NCBI RefSeq assembly: GCF_000417875.1
Contig: NW_006920886.1
Location: 34,410-89,536 of the forward strand
Direction of reading: 5' to 3'
Origin: Pseudozyma flocculosa PF-1
Lineage: Eukaryota; Basidiomycota; Ustilaginomycetes; Ustilaginales; Ustilaginaceae
DNA: 55,127 nt
Part shown: positions 36,276 to 48,917 of the stretch, piece by piece
Position numbering within the stretch: the first letter of the stretch is position 1
Layout of the letters: every line of letters begins with the position of its first letter
Position numbers and translations under genes: made by a program
Notes under the pieces: generated by a model
Database searches by the model: none
What the model was told of the DNA's origin: nothing
The model's input: only the letters and a program-made list of their open reading frames with translations

Positions 36276-36397
36276 TCGATTCCTTTGGTTGGCAGCACAG
36301 CACAGCAATAGCAACAATGCGTATCCCCTCTGTCTGTCTGGCCGGACCTCCTCGTCTGCTGCCACCCCGCCGGAACGCAGCAGGTCGCTCCACAGCC

Positions 36398-39300
36398 TCA
36401 TCCGGCCTCCGTCGCAGCCGCAGTCTTCGTCTTCGTCGCCGTCGCCGATGCCGCCTTGGTCTTGAGTCGATTCTCGGCCCAATCAAGCCTCACCAGCCCG
36501 CAACCGGTGCCCGTGGCGAGGAAGAGGGCCCTGCCGATATTAGGGTTCCAGCACGCCGCCGTGATGCCAATCTCGGGCGGCGAGGAATAGGCCTTGTCCT
36601 GCCGGTCCTCCTTTGTCGTCGTTGCCTGCCAGACAGCCAGCCAGCCAGCCAGCCAGCGATATCGACACGGATAGGATTTGAGTCAGGAGGTGGAGGAATG
36701 AGGAAGTGAGCCAGGGGCGAAAGGGGACAACTCACCTCGACGACGAGGTTGTCGTGCATCTTGAGCTCGCCCGTCTTTCGGTTGGTCGCGAGACGGTACA
36801 GCGGCGTTTGGGCCTGTCGATCGCGTCGCATTGATCGCGTCGCACGAGACCGTATCGAAGAGCATCACGACAAAAGACCAAGATCGCGCTCGATCGGTCA
36901 GTGAGCGGGACACACTCGGCGTAGACGGACTTTTCCCTCCGCCTGCCCTCTCCACTCACCCTGACGGTATGTCCTTTGACGTTGCCGCTGCGCCTGCTGG
37001 CCCGGAGCGCGTTGCTCAGCTTGACCTCGCCCGCCGCACTGCCAACGGCGACGACGGGGTGATACGCGCTCGTGCCCAGCGCCGTGACGCGGGTCGCTAC
37101 CGCCGCGATGCCCCTCTGCCGTCCGGCCTCATCGGGCCGCATGCCAAACATGGCCGCGGCCGACTCGCCATTCTCATTGGCGAGGTTCTGGAGAAAGGGC
37201 ATAAAGGCGCTGCAGCCGTGGACGTGCCGCTGGTGCTCGCTGACGGCCACGCTGCCGCTGAGCATGTCGGACAGCGTCACGTTGCCGTCGAGGCCGACGG
37301 AAAAGATGAGGTGTGGCGGCGCCAGGACGTCCAGCATGCCATCGGCGTCGATAGGGGGCGCCATGAACCACGAGAGCGACGTGATGGCGCACGCGTGGGT
37401 CGAGGCGTAGTACATCGGCCGCAGCCCGGTCGTGTTGCCCGAGCGGAGCGCATCGCCGATGGCGTAGACGGCGATGTAGCCGTTGGCGCAGCCCACCGCC
37501 AGCCGCTCGCCGCCGGCCCAGTCGAGCGCGGTGACGGCCGTCGACTTGAGCTCCAGCCGCACCACAGGATCTAGCTTGATGGACATCGACGCGCCTTCGT
37601 CGGCCCTCGCCTTTCCCTTGCTTCCCTGCTGCGGGCGATGGCACCATCGCACGTCGTCCGGGTGCGGTGGAGCAAAGATGGACGCGGTGCCGTCTTCAAA
37701 AACGCCCGCCAGCAGACCGAGCCTTCGGATCGCGGTCGGCTCATCAGCGCCGCCATCTTCGACCTCATCGGCGCCGCTCGCAGTGCTCGCAGCCTCGCGG
37801 TAGTCGTGGCCGGCGGGACACCACGCCAGCTGGAACGCCGACCCGCTATCGACGCAGAGGCTCATCTCCAACGCAGCCTGCCCCTTGCGAGCCGCGCCGT
37901 CCTCGGCACGACTGTCGGGACAGACGCTCCAGATCTGGATGCGACCAGGCATCGGGCGCGGCCCCTTGGCCCCAAGGAACGTCAGCGGCCGCGGCGAGAG
38001 CGAAGCGGACACGGCGACGTACTCCTTGCCCCGGTCGAGGTGGATGGGCACCGGCACCCAGTCCAGCGCGTAGACGTGTCCACCTGCGTTGAGAATGTGG
38101 CCCTCGTTGCCCTCGAGGTAGTTGCCCAGCCGCGTCGATGTGCCCGGCAGGAGCGAGACCTGCTGCTGCCCGCTGTGAGGGCCGAGCCACACCCGCAGCG
38201 ACTCGGACGGATCCTGGGATCGCTCCATGAGCCCAAGGTTCTGCAAATCCCGGAACTTGGGGTCGGCGAGGTCGATGTCGACCTTGTGGCCGCCGCTGCC
38301 CTCGGCGTCCGCCTCGTCGGCGACGCTCTCGGCTTCGCTGGCCGGATCTGCATCGGCGTCGTCGGCGTCCGGGCTAGTGCGAGCGGATACGGCCTTGCCG
38401 GCACCCTTCTTGCGCTTGCCGGGGGTCTGCGGGTCGGCTCGAGGGGCTGCCGAACCGCTAATGTGGATCGGGTGCGCGAGGGGGTGCCGCTGCGAGTCGG
38501 AGGCCGTCCTGGCACCTGGACCAAAGGCGCTGGCCTCGTCGTTGGTCAGCAGCTTGACGGACGCGGCGTCGAGGCAGGGGTGGAGGAACGGCCAGCCGAC
38601 CCTGGCCTCGTCGCTGTGTTGGCCCGACTGCCGCTTCTCTTGCGCCCAGCGGGCCCGGTTCCGTTCTTCCTTGTATCCGTAACCCTTCCCCGGCCACCAC
38701 ATCATGTCGTGGAGCAGCAGGGCGGGGATCAGGCCGCAGATGGCCGACCAGTACTGGACGCGGAACCGGCGGTGGGGCAGCGAGGGCATCGCCTGCAGCC
38801 GGGTCCTGGCCAGCCCGTCCTGCGGCCAAGTTATGCCGGGGCGCGCGTCGTCCTGATCGCCCTGCTCCGGCTCGTCCTCGTTGTCCTCGAGATTGTACGC
38901 CTTTCCCGACTCGGCGGTCTGCAGGTCCGGGGGCTGGTAGAGGGGCCACATCTGGCTGTAGCTGTAGGCCCTCTGTTTGCTCGCCGTGCTCTGCCACCTG
39001 GCCTTGTGCTCGGCGTTGGTGCCAAGGTAGGAGTAGGAGCGCAGCGAGCCCCGATCGTCGGCGTCGTCGGCATCGTCGTCGAGCGCAGCCTTGGTCGGGG
39101 TGGCCTTGGCCTTGGCCTTGGCAGGGGTCGATGAGGCACGGGGTTTCCTGGCGGTCGGAGTCCGCTTCGCCGGCGTGCGGCGTCTGCTATTGCCGTTGCC
39201 GCCGGCATCATCGTCGTCGTCGAGGTCTTCAAATGGACTTGCATCGGCATCGTCATCGCCGTCGCCGTCGCCGTATTGATCTGCATCCTCATCGTGCGGA

Positions 39301-39746
39301 GGGACAAAGGCGTCGCCGTCCTCTGCCGTTTGGTCGTCTGGCACGTCAAGGTCGTAACGGATGCGCTTCTTGGCCCTGCCGCTGCGCCTCAGCGGGCTGT
39401 CGGTGCTTGCGATGCTCCCTTCATCGGCGCTCGCCATTGCCGGGCTCTGACTGCGGGATAGCAAGCCCGGAGTGTCTTGGACGGCAATGGTGAATGATCG
39501 CCTCGCCGCCGAGGGCGTGGCCCTGCTGCTCGTCGCGGAAGACTTGAGCGCGCTGACAGGGGTCCGGAGGGGCGTCTGGGATCGCTGCCTTTGGTCGGTG
39601 GCCGAGGCGCTGTTGCCGGACCGCCTTGCCGGCGTGACAGTCACCTCGACGGCAGCCGGTTGGGTGTCGATGTGGTTGGACTCGGTCGGGAGTGGCTGAT
39701 GGGGCTCGCCCGCGGCTGCCGCAGCCTTTGCCCTGCGCGGTGGCAT
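36398..39746 (-). CDS. WD40 protein resembling TFIIIC subunit Tfc6/Sfc6
   Basis: Three exons, complement(36398..36625, 36736..36813, 36960..39746), all in phase 0, give about 1030 residues. The N-terminal third is basic and acidic low complexity, with RRSGRAKKRIRYD and Lys/Pro-rich AT-hook-like stretches. The C-terminal half carries degenerate WD40 blades, for example the segments around VYALDWVPVPI, AFQLAWCP, VTALDWAGGERLAVGC, ITSLSWFM, and the last exon's ITAACWNPN. This layout matches the tau-B WD40 subunit of TFIIIC, which binds B-box promoters of tRNA genes. The family call is by architecture, so another WD40 chromatin protein is possible. An upstream in-frame Met would add 122 residues of poor quality, so I took the MPPRRAK start. 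Confidence 0.62.
36635..36656. repeat. CCAG tetranucleotide microsatellite at a 3' splice site
   Basis: Tandem CCAG units (CTGG on the coding strand) end 9 bases before the acceptor of the last Tfc6-like intron. Confidence 0.9.
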
Positions 39747-40417
39747 GTGGATGAGCGTGACGAGCCGAGCTAGCCAAGCCGGGCTGCCTGTACTCGACGA
39801 GGGATTGCAGTGCTTGCCTGCGATGCAGCCTTGGTCGTAGATCAGGAAGCGGCGAATGGGTGGATGGATGGGCTGAGGGAAGGAGGCGGAGAGCTCGAGC
39901 AGTCGAGGGCGAAGGCGCAAAGGGCCGAGGGCGAGGCTGAGGCCGGCAGAGGGCGAGGGCAGCCGTCTCAGGGTCCATGCAGCACGAGCCATGCATGCGC
40001 TGCCCGACTTTTTCCAGCTCGGGTCTGGCTGGGCACGCCTACATAGCACGCTCCCACCACGGCTTCGCCTCTGCCTCTGCCTCGACTCAGCCTCGGCCTG
40101 GGCCCCAGCCACTTCGATCCCCCCGTCGCGACGCTACCTCCGTCTCCGCCCTGGAGCAGCCTATGGAAGATGGAGGGACATGGTCATGCTTTCGGTCCGA
40201 TGCAAATGCTTAGCGACAGTGGGGAAAACGATAGTAGTGGTACGGCGTGGCCGGGTCGGAATGCGATGTTGGACTATGCTTGAAGGGACAGGAACCACGC
40301 ACGGCTACCAATGACGACGAGGAAAGACTGACTGAACAGGAGATGCCAACGGGGCCAACGAAGAGAGAATGATGAGAGGGATGCTTCACCTGATCCGATG
40401 CGACGGCGTGGCGCGCC
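39747..40417. other. Spacer between RhoGAP stop and Tfc6-like start
   Basis: Both genes read leftward, so this spacer holds the 3' end of the RhoGAP gene and the Tfc6-like promoter. No gene is visible. The open frame continuing upstream of the chosen Tfc6-like start is compositional. Confidence 0.55.
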
Positions 40418-43400
40418 TCACTCGTCCGAAGACGCATCCTGCGACACGTCCGTCACCGTCTCGAGCTGCGTGCCCGGCCGGTGGCGAAGCGCCTGGTATG
40501 ACGACGGCTGCTGCGTCGTCGCCGTCGTCGCCTCGTCCGTCCTGGCCTGGCCTCTGCCGCTTGGGGCGCCTGCATCGAGCCGTTCTTCGCGCCGCTGTGC
40601 CCGCACAACGGCCCCATTGCCCCTGACTGCGCCCCCAAACGTGTGCGGCTTGAGGCGGACGGGCGCGTCAAAGATGCTTCTTTCGCTGCTCCACCCTTCG
40701 TCGGTGCTGACGTGCAGGCTCAGCTCGGTCGCCGTCGACCCCGACTGGCTCCTTCGGTGGCCCTGCCGCCTCGACGCTCCGCCGCTGCCGATCGGAACCG
40801 CGTTGACCTGCTGCTGCGGCGGCGGCGGCTGCTGCGGCGGCTGCTGCGCGGCTGTTCCGCCTGCCACCGTCCCGGAGGGGGCGCCAGCCGTCGAGCCCGG
40901 CACGCCCGCCTCGGTCGCGGTAGCGTGCACAGGTACAAAGTCCTTGTCGACCTCGGCGCACGGCAAGTGGCGGAGCAGGCAGAGGACAAAGTGCTGCTCG
41001 TACTTTGTGTTGTTGAACAGCACGCTCAGGCGCTCGGGCTCCTTGCGCAGCAGCGTCGGCGCAAAGATAAGCGCCAGCGACTCGGCGGGCATCTTGGTCT
41101 GCCGCACCACCCACGGCTGCGTGAAGAGCTGCAGGAACGAGACGAGGTAGAGGAGCGTGCGCCGCGCCGGCGTCGGCAGCGTGCGCACCAGGTCGATGCA
41201 CTGGCTCGGCTGCTCGGCCATCTGCAGGCACCGCTCGTAGAGCGACGTCGGGATCAGCGGCTCCTCGAGCTCGCGCAGCCACTGCTTGAGCTCCGACGCC
41301 AGCACCGCCACGTCGCCGTCGGAGCCACCGATGCCCACCACGCCGTCCAAGCGGTAGTGGCCGCGCTCGATGCGCACCTTGAGCTCAGTGACGAGCTCGG
41401 CGTCGCCCGCCACCCGGAACACGCCCTCGGTCCGCAGCGCATCGACGGCCAGCAGCGCATTGCAGAGGAACACGAGCACGATGGGCACCTGGATGTGCGG
41501 GTACGCATCGCGCTGCGTCTCCATGATCGTCTCGAGGGTGCGCCCAAACACGCCCGGGTTGAAGGCCGCGTCGCTGGCGCTCTGGATCTCGGCGACGCTC
41601 GGCGTCGACTTGCGCGCGCCGCGCCGGCAGATGAGCGACAGGCGGCCCGCGCAATGCTGGGCCATGATGGCGATCGCCTCGTCGGCGTCATTCTGGTGCT
41701 CGTCGATAAAGTTGTGCAGGTAGTCGCGCAGGTCGCCCGACGGCGGGAAGGTGACGAGCACGACGCAGAGAAACTGCCAGCCGCGAAAGATCGACGAGCC
41801 GCTCGGGTTGCCCGTCAGCTGCTTGATGAGCTGCGCATAGATCTCGTCGCGCAGCGGCAGGCTCTGCATGCCCCTCTCGAGCACCCAGCGCTCCTCTTCC
41901 AGGATCGAGGGCGCACGCGACGAGGCCGGCAACGACAGCGATGGAAACGCCGAGGTGGCCATGTCGTCGGGGTCAGGGCTGCTGCTGTCGCACGGCCGCG
42001 GCAGCTTGCCGTTGCGCGCCGCCGACAGGCAATCGGGCAGCGTCGGGCTCAGCAGCGGCAGGCCGTTGGTCGTGGTGGTAGGCATCCGCGGCGACATTGG
42101 CGAGGATCCCGAATTCTCCTCGACCAGCTTGATGCCGTAGGTCAGCTTGAGCGGCGCCGGCGGCTTGGCGTGCACCGACGAGTCGCGGTCGCCCATGATC
42201 CGCTGGACGACCTTGAAGATCTTGACGGCGTCCCTCTGCAGCTCCTTGAAGTCCAGGTGGAGCAGCGGCGCATTGATCGGACCCTTTTGCCACCTCGCCA
42301 GCTTGTCGACCGTCACTTTGCGCCGGAACGGGCCGGTGCGGTGGGTGGTGAACTTGCGCTGCGCGTACGTCTCAAAGGCCAGCATCCGTATCTCGGTCTG
42401 CAGCGCCGACGACATGCAGAGGTGATCGCCCGTGCTGAGCCGCTTGATCTCCGGGGCCGGCGGCTCGCTCCGCTTGCTCCGCAGCGACTCGATCGGGCTG
42501 AGCCGCTTGACCGGATCGCGCTCGCGCCGGATCGTCCTCCTCACCGCCGAGCGCGTCGTGGACCCGGACAGCGTCGAAATCGACCGGGACCCTGCGAGTC
42601 CAGCCCCGGACGGGATGAGCCCGTGAGGCTCCGAGGCCGAGGCACGCATCGACCTCGACGACGTTTCGCAGCGCAGCCTCGGTGCGGTATTCCGCTCGCC
42701 CGTCGAGCCGCTCGACATTGACATCGACGACTTCTGCCGTGCGATGAGGCCACCGGTGCCCGCCCGCGCAGCGTCCGACCGCATCTTGCCATGGGTCCGG
42801 CCGTCGAACGCGACCCGCATGTTGCGCGGCCGGCCGTTGGCGGCCGGCGCATCGTTGCCGTCGGCCGAGTAGGACCTCTGCATCCCCGCTTCCGCAGATC
42901 GGAAGAGCGGCTGCTGCGCCAGGGCCTGGGCAACGAGGGCGCGGTCAGCGCCCATGATCCTGCGCCGAGCCTTGCCGGCAAGCACCTGCTCGATGCCAGG
43001 GCTGTGTGCCGGCGGGGGTGGCTGCGCACGCGCCTTGGCCCCACGGGCCGACGCGTGGGAGGCCGGCAACGACGTTGACGACGCCATGCCGGTGAGAGCC
43101 GCGCTGGGGAGGTCGGAATCGCTCGTCAGCACGAGCGAGGCTCGCGCCGAGATCTGCTCCTCGCCAAACTCTTGCCGCGAGAACCTCCGTCCGAGAGTCG
43201 ACTCCTGGATCGCCGTGAGGGGGATTACGAAGCCCTTGGGCCGCACCCAGGCCGACTTGGCTGTCTGCGTGTGGTAGTAGTACGGCAGCCCGCGCTCCTC
43301 GTCGTACAGCTCCCACCACTCGCCGTCCGGGTTGGGCGGCAGCACAATGGTGCCGGCTGGCACCTCCCAGCGGCACTCGCCCGTCTGCGGGTTGGCAAAG

Positions 43401-44830
43401 AAGCTCGCCTGGGTCTGATCGAGGGGCGGAGAGGCGGGTGGCGAAGAGGAGGCAGGATCCGGGGGTCAGCGATGCGGTTTTCGCCGTCGTCAGGGCTCCG
43501 GGAACGACGCAATGCACGCTCCCTTGCCCTGCCGCGTCTGCTCGCCCTTCCGGCGACGTCGGCCGCTGCTCACCTTTGGGTCGGTAATGACACACCAGAA
43601 GTTTTCGCCCCACTCCCTGGCTTCCGGAAGCTGCTCGCGCCTCTTGCCGACCAGGTTGCTGCTGCTGTGCCGGGCCGAGCAGCGTCGGTTGTCGGCCTGC
43701 GATCCGCGGCTGTCGCTCTTGGATCGCTGCCGGTTGCGTCGGGCGACGGCGTCGTCCTCGTACCGCTTGGCCCGGTCCGTGGCGGCGCTCGTCATGCCCT
43801 CGACATGCGGCACGTGGTCGTTGCGCACGCCAAAGCCGCCCAGCTTGGGCGTCGTGGCCGAGAAGCTCTTGCGCCGACTGGGGCCGTTGCCGTCGTCGTC
43901 ACCGTTGGCCGCCTCATTATCGTCGCCCGAGTCGAAGCCCATCTCGGAAAAGGCCTCTCGCAGCGGCGAGGCCTCTGAGAGCTGGCTGCAGTCGTTGTCC
44001 GAGACGATCGGCATCCCGTTGGGCGGAGGCTTGACCGCCATGCCCAGCTCGTGCGAGGGCCGGCGCGAAGGACCGGGCGTGGTCGCTGGGCTGCGGCCTT
44101 GGCTGTGGCTTTGGCTTCCGCGATCGCTTCGCAGCCGATCCCTGGCGTGTCCGGCATTGCTGGACGCATCGCCGGTAGGAGTCTCTGTCCGTGCCGAAGA
44201 TGGGCGGCTCGGTGTCCCCGACGAGGCGCCGTCGTCGCCGTCGTCAAAAGAGGAGAAGCGGTCCGATCGACTGGCGGAGGCGTCGTAGCTGCGCCCCTGC
44301 TCACTCGGGCTGTCTACCCGCCCTAGCTCGGCGGCGGAGAGGTCGCCCAGGTGGACGAGGTCCTCGACTGCGGTCTCTCCGCTGGCCGAACGCTGCTGGT
44401 GCGGATGCTGCGCCAGGGCGCGGGCTGTCATCTCGCCAGACAGCCTTGGCTTGACGAGCGACGCGACGTTGGGCTCGTCGGCGTCGTCGACGGCGGTCCG
44501 CAGGGAGAAGCTGGAGCTCTGCGGCGTCGGACCGCAGTCGCTGAGGCTGGAGCGGGCGGTGAGCGACCCCTTGCCTCTTGACGTCGGCGGCGGGGACAGA
44601 GAGTGCAGATGGCCGTACATGGATGCGTCGCAGCCGGGATCAGCAGGCAGCTGTGGCGAGAAGGGGTATGACGAGCGTCGGTGCTGATCGCTCAGCTCGA
44701 TATCTTCGTCGCTCGCCGTGTTGGACGTAAGAGAAGCCTTGAAGGAAGAATTGATGAGCTTCTACCTTGTGGCTCCGCTGGGCGTTGATGGATTGAAGAA
44801 GCGATCGGTTGGGTTCGGCCTTGACGCCAT
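40418..44830 (-). CDS. WW-WW-MyTH4-RhoGAP protein (ARHGAP39/Vilse type)
   Basis: This GTPase-activating protein for Rho-family GTPases has microtubule/membrane-targeting modules. Three exons, complement(40418..43414, 43574..44711, 44766..44830), give about 1399 residues. Exon 1 encodes only 21 residues starting MASRPNPTDRFF. Intron 1 is just 54 nt with a weaker GTAGAA donor but a CTTAC branch-like motif and correct phase. The second intron splits the first WW domain: FWCVITDPK joins TQASFFANPQTGECRWEVP. WW2 lies at ~430-460 (WWELYDEE.. to SAW). MyTH4 spans ~743-1003, interrupted by ~80 Ser/Pro-rich residues. RhoGAP spans ~1023-1225 with arginine finger in TEGVFRVAG (Arg ~1068). The C terminus is Gln/Pro-rich. 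The same order WW, MyTH4, RhoGAP is known from animal ARHGAP39. Confidence 0.92.
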
Positions 44831-46697
44831 GCGCAAAGGTTTGGAGGCTTGTCGTGGCAAAAGACGAGCGAATAGCGAAGCAGACTGCCGAAACGTTTGG
44901 GTATATGACGAGAAGTGACGGCGAGTCGGCGAAGGCAAGGGTAAAGGTTCTCGATGCCCTAGAGGTCACTCTGGGAAGCCTGGGTTTCGGTTCAGAGGTG
45001 CTGCAGCGGAGGTCGGCCTGTCGGCGGCCGAAGTAGTGGCTTGTCGTGAGAGACTCCAAGGCCGGCTCGGAAGGGTCTTTGGAACGCCACGTCGAGAAGG
45101 ACGCTAATGGAAGGCGCAATCGTATTCCTTTGGCCGAGGGGCGCGATGCAGCGGCGGCTGGGTAAGCTTCGAGATGAGCCGTCCGCGGTTCCGTCGAGAT
45201 GGAAGATGACGACCGAGGAAATAGGGCCGGGTCTGGGGTATATCGCAGTTCCGTTGCCAGGCCGGACCGAGGATTGGAGCGTGATGGCGTATCCGTTTGA
45301 GCCAGAGTGTCTGAACGACGGCGGACAGCGTCGATTGGCGAACAGAGAGGAGAGGGCCAGGCGTAAATTGCTGCAGATCTCGGTGACGAAATTGTTTTGA
45401 GCGGAGCAGGCAAGAGGCGGTAGCGTTGGAGCAAAAAGGTTGCGCTCTGGCCCGATGCAGAGGTCGTCACGGTTTCGACGGGGCAGCGGGATCACGGTGG
45501 GCGCGGCGGGGGCAAGCAACTAGAGCGTGGGTAGGAGAGTGGTGCAGGGATGTCGAGCACGGCGCACTTGCGAGTCGGGGCAGAGCAGCCTGGCAGAGCC
45601 TCGAAGACAGTACCGAGCCCTTCGTGCTTACTGTCGCAGTAGGTGTGGCCGCAAAGGAACGAAGAGCCTGCGAGCGCGTCGGATGTTGCCTCCTGATGCA
45701 AGGGGCTGATGAGAGCCAGAAGTAGTAGTGACGATGAGCGGCGGATGTCGGGCCGATCCGAGGACCGAGCGCTCGCGTGGATAGGCAGATGGCCGGGGTG
45801 AAGCAATACCGGGCGTCGAGCAGTCGCAAAAGGAGCGCGGCGGTCGGAAGCAGATTGAGCAGGCAGGCAACGCAGCGACACAACGTCGTGGCCGCGAGGA
45901 AGGCGCTGGGGCCTGCGTCGAGGTCGAGACCAGGGACGAGGCCGAGGACAAGGGCGGCCGGGCCGTCTCGGGTCGGAGCGATGCGATGGGTGAGCGGGTG
46001 GGATAATGGAAGACAAGGGCGTCGGCGATCACGACGGCGAACGCGGACAAAGGCGAGGATGCGAAGCGAGGCTCGACGATCCAGCGTGTCCCCGAGTGAA
46101 GGGGCGGCCAGCTGCCGTTGTCTGGAGAGCTGCGTCGATGCCGTTTGAGCTGATGCCAATGCGGGATGGACAGTTGAAATGCTGTTAGGCTGGTCGGTGG
46201 CGTGGTTGGTCAAGCTATGGAGTCCTGTTGAGTGGGTTGAGGCAAGGGCGCGTTTTCAAGACAATCACTCTGATGATGCAGATACGGCGAAGAGGTTCCG
46301 TGTCGTGCGAGGGCGGAGGGCGAAGAGAGGCCGACCGGGCGGTCCGAGCGATGGACGCAGCGGTCGAAACGTTTGCTCGAGCAGTATGGAAAGTCTCCGA
46401 ATGTACGTGCCGAAAAGTCGAGGGTCGATAAGCAAGCAAAGACCAGGTGAGCGCGAGGGGATCGGGTGAGCCGAAATAGGACGAGGTGAAGATGCTAGGG
46501 GTGGCGGAGATGGCGACGACGGCGGCGACGGTGGCGAGAGGGAAGCGAGCAAAGGTCAGAAAACAAAGACCGGCCGGCCCGACGATCAGCTGGCTGGCCA
46601 ACGCCTCCCGAGAACAAGGTTTGACCTGCTGAATTGAGCCGCCCCGCAGCCGTCTGACCGCAGCGCAGTCGAAGAGGCACGCGCGAGCGTAAGAGCC

Positions 46698-46769
46698 CCA
46701 GAGCCAGAGCCAGGGCCAGAGCTAGGGCCAGAGCCAGGGCCAGAGCCAGAGCCAGAGCCAGAGCCAGCG
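46698..46769. repeat. GAGCCA hexanucleotide tandem repeat
   Basis: About twelve units of GAGCCA with variants GGGCCA and GAGCTA, directly followed by the CGTACG palindrome cluster. Confidence 0.9.
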
Positions 46770-46776
46770 GACAGGA

Positions 46777-47054
46777 CGTACGTATGGCGGTACGAGCAAG
46801 GCGGCGAAGCAGCATGCATGGATCTGCGAGTTGCCCACGCAACGCATCAGCGCACCCATGCGCTGCATGCGCTAGCTGGCCGGCCCCAGACGAACGCTCG
46901 TACGTACGGACGTACGATGGGGGACAGCGCTGCGCAGCGTATGGCGGCAGGCAGGCAGGCAGGCGGGCAGGAACCGTACGTCTACCGTATCTGGCGTGCG
47001 AGCATGTCTCAGAGTTGGTTGGCTGGCTGGCCGGTTCGCTGGAAGAAGCGTACG
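46777..47054. promoter_or_regulatory. Cluster of CGTACG palindromes
   Basis: Six copies of the palindrome CGTACG lie at 46777, 46899, 46903, 46911, 46975 and 47049. A random 6-mer would be expected about once in 4 kb. Clustering of a palindrome is typical of binding sites for a dimeric regulator, but no fungal factor is assigned here. The nearest gene starts are 1.9 kb to the right and 1.9 kb to the left. Confidence 0.4.
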
Positions 47055-48917
47055 TTGTCGCGGGCCAGGCCCGACGCGCGTCTCGGTTCCTTCCGTCGTG
47101 CCCGGCCACGACGACGGTAGACGGTGCACGGCCCTTCGCCCTCCTCGGGCTCCCTTCCGACGAGGCCACCTCGTCGTGTGAGCGACTTCTCTAGATCTCG
47201 ACATGGGCTAGCTGGCGTGTGGCATTACATATTGAAGGCCGGTGAAAGCTGCTCGGCTTTCGAACGCACATCGAAGCGGTCCAAGACGCCCTAACTAGCT
47301 TGGTCTCTCCCACTTGCTGCCTACTGCAGCGCGGCTTGCTACAGGGTACCGGCACCTTGCTGCGGTCGACCGCGCAACGGGGCGAGGCTATGAATATGTA
47401 TCTGCCTGCACCGCCCTGCGGGGGCCTACAGCATGCTGCTTGGATGACGCGCTGGACCACCACGTACGATTCGTTGATTGCAGCTCCTCAATCTATGCTT
47501 CGGAAAGAGGCTGGGCGGCGAGGCGAGCGACGGGATCACGGAGGCGAGGTCGGGGCTGCCCCTTCGTCCCTTTCTGATGTTTGCCGGCCAACACCAAGCG
47601 GCGGGAAAGCGCAGCGGCTGGATCTAAGTACTAGGCGAGGATAGCCAGGACGTAGGCTCCCTCCTGGCCTGGCCTGGTGCACAGCAAAGAGGAAGATCCT
47701 TCTAGCCAACGTAGCTGCGATTCCGCGACGACGGCCTCTCTAGATGCGTTTTCTCCTGCACTCCTACTGTCGCCGACAGATGAAACCAGAGCTAGTTTTG
47801 CCCGCTGCCTGCCCGCGTGCCGACGGTCGCCGTTCGGTTGTCGTCTTGCCGGCCAAGCGAAGAAGATGCGGCGACGAAGGAGCCGATCGATTGATCGAGC
47901 GAGTGATGAGCTATGTACGGGCGACGGTGGCGACGACGACGACGACGACAGGACGATGCAGGGGTGCCCGCCATTGACTTGATCCTCATCAACCCCGCTT
48001 GCTCGATTTCGGCGCTCGGCCGTTGGCAGCGCACCTCCGTACACCTCGGTGCGGCGCTGGCGACCGATGGCCTTGCCAAACACGGAAGGCGGGATGGCGA
48101 GCTGCTGGTTCATTGCGAGGCATCGACGGTCGAGGCGTATCTGTAGCCAGGTGGCATGGGATGTGGCTTTCAGGCGCCGCCTGCCTCGACAAAGGCAAAG
48201 AAAGATCCAGGCCGGCCAGCAACGCCTTCGCCCTTTCGAGCGCCCCTTCCCATGCCCACGCAACGAGGCAGGACGAAGCCAGCCCCGAAGGACGAGCAAG
48301 CAAGAAGAGCATGGCATCGCAGGCAGAGAAGGAGCAGCAGCAAGGCAGGCACACGACGGGCAGGCAGGGGGCAGCCAAGCGCAGCATGTGATGCGCGGCA
48401 AGGGGGTCAGCCAGAGGCGCAAGCCACTCTTCGGAACGCCCGGCCCAGGGCACAAGGGCTCGCCTGGTCGTGGCCAGGAACCGACTTGGCGGACGAGCAG
48501 CCGATAGGATGGCGGCCATGACCCGAATCCAGCAAGCGCTCGCACGCACGCAGGAGGGAGGCAGCGGCAGAGGGGCACTTTCGGAGCTCAAGCCGAAGGA
48601 GGATGAAGATGGTTGGCCAGACGTGGCTGCGATGTGAAGGTGGCGAGGCAGGTGGATCAGGGACCGGGAGCTTCCGGCCGGCAACGGGTCAGGGCTACGG
48701 GCCCTCGCCTCGCCTCACCTCGCCACGCCTCCACTAGCAACCACCACCAACGGCCTTCTCGAGAGCTCGTCCTGGCTTCCGCCCACCACTCTCGACCGAC
48801 TTAACCATGGTCCCTTCTCGCTGCCCTACACAGCGGTCGGAGGAGCTCCTCGATCGGGTCGCCGCCGAGTCAGTGCTGTGACTGGCTGATTCGCCTCGCC
48901 ATTTCCTGCCCTCCACC

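Larger units (their letters stand above)
44831..48917. other. 4.1-kb spacer, no supported gene
   Basis: Upstream of the RhoGAP gene and of the NTPase-like pseudogene. Open frames are short or low-complexity; the largest, on the minus strand at 45467-46213, shows no domain. It contains the GAGCCA repeat and the CGTACG cluster described separately, plus several CATGCATG-like palindromes. It may hold two promoters, long 5' leaders or noncoding RNA. Confidence 0.55.

Noticed and set aside
40643..42721. 692-codon plus-strand frame opposite the RhoGAP gene
   Set aside because: Arg/Leu/His-rich antisense shadow; the RhoGAP and MyTH4 domains are on the minus strand.
46698..46769. CRISPR-like array
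   Set aside because: The units are contiguous 6-base repeats without spacers, i.e. a simple satellite.
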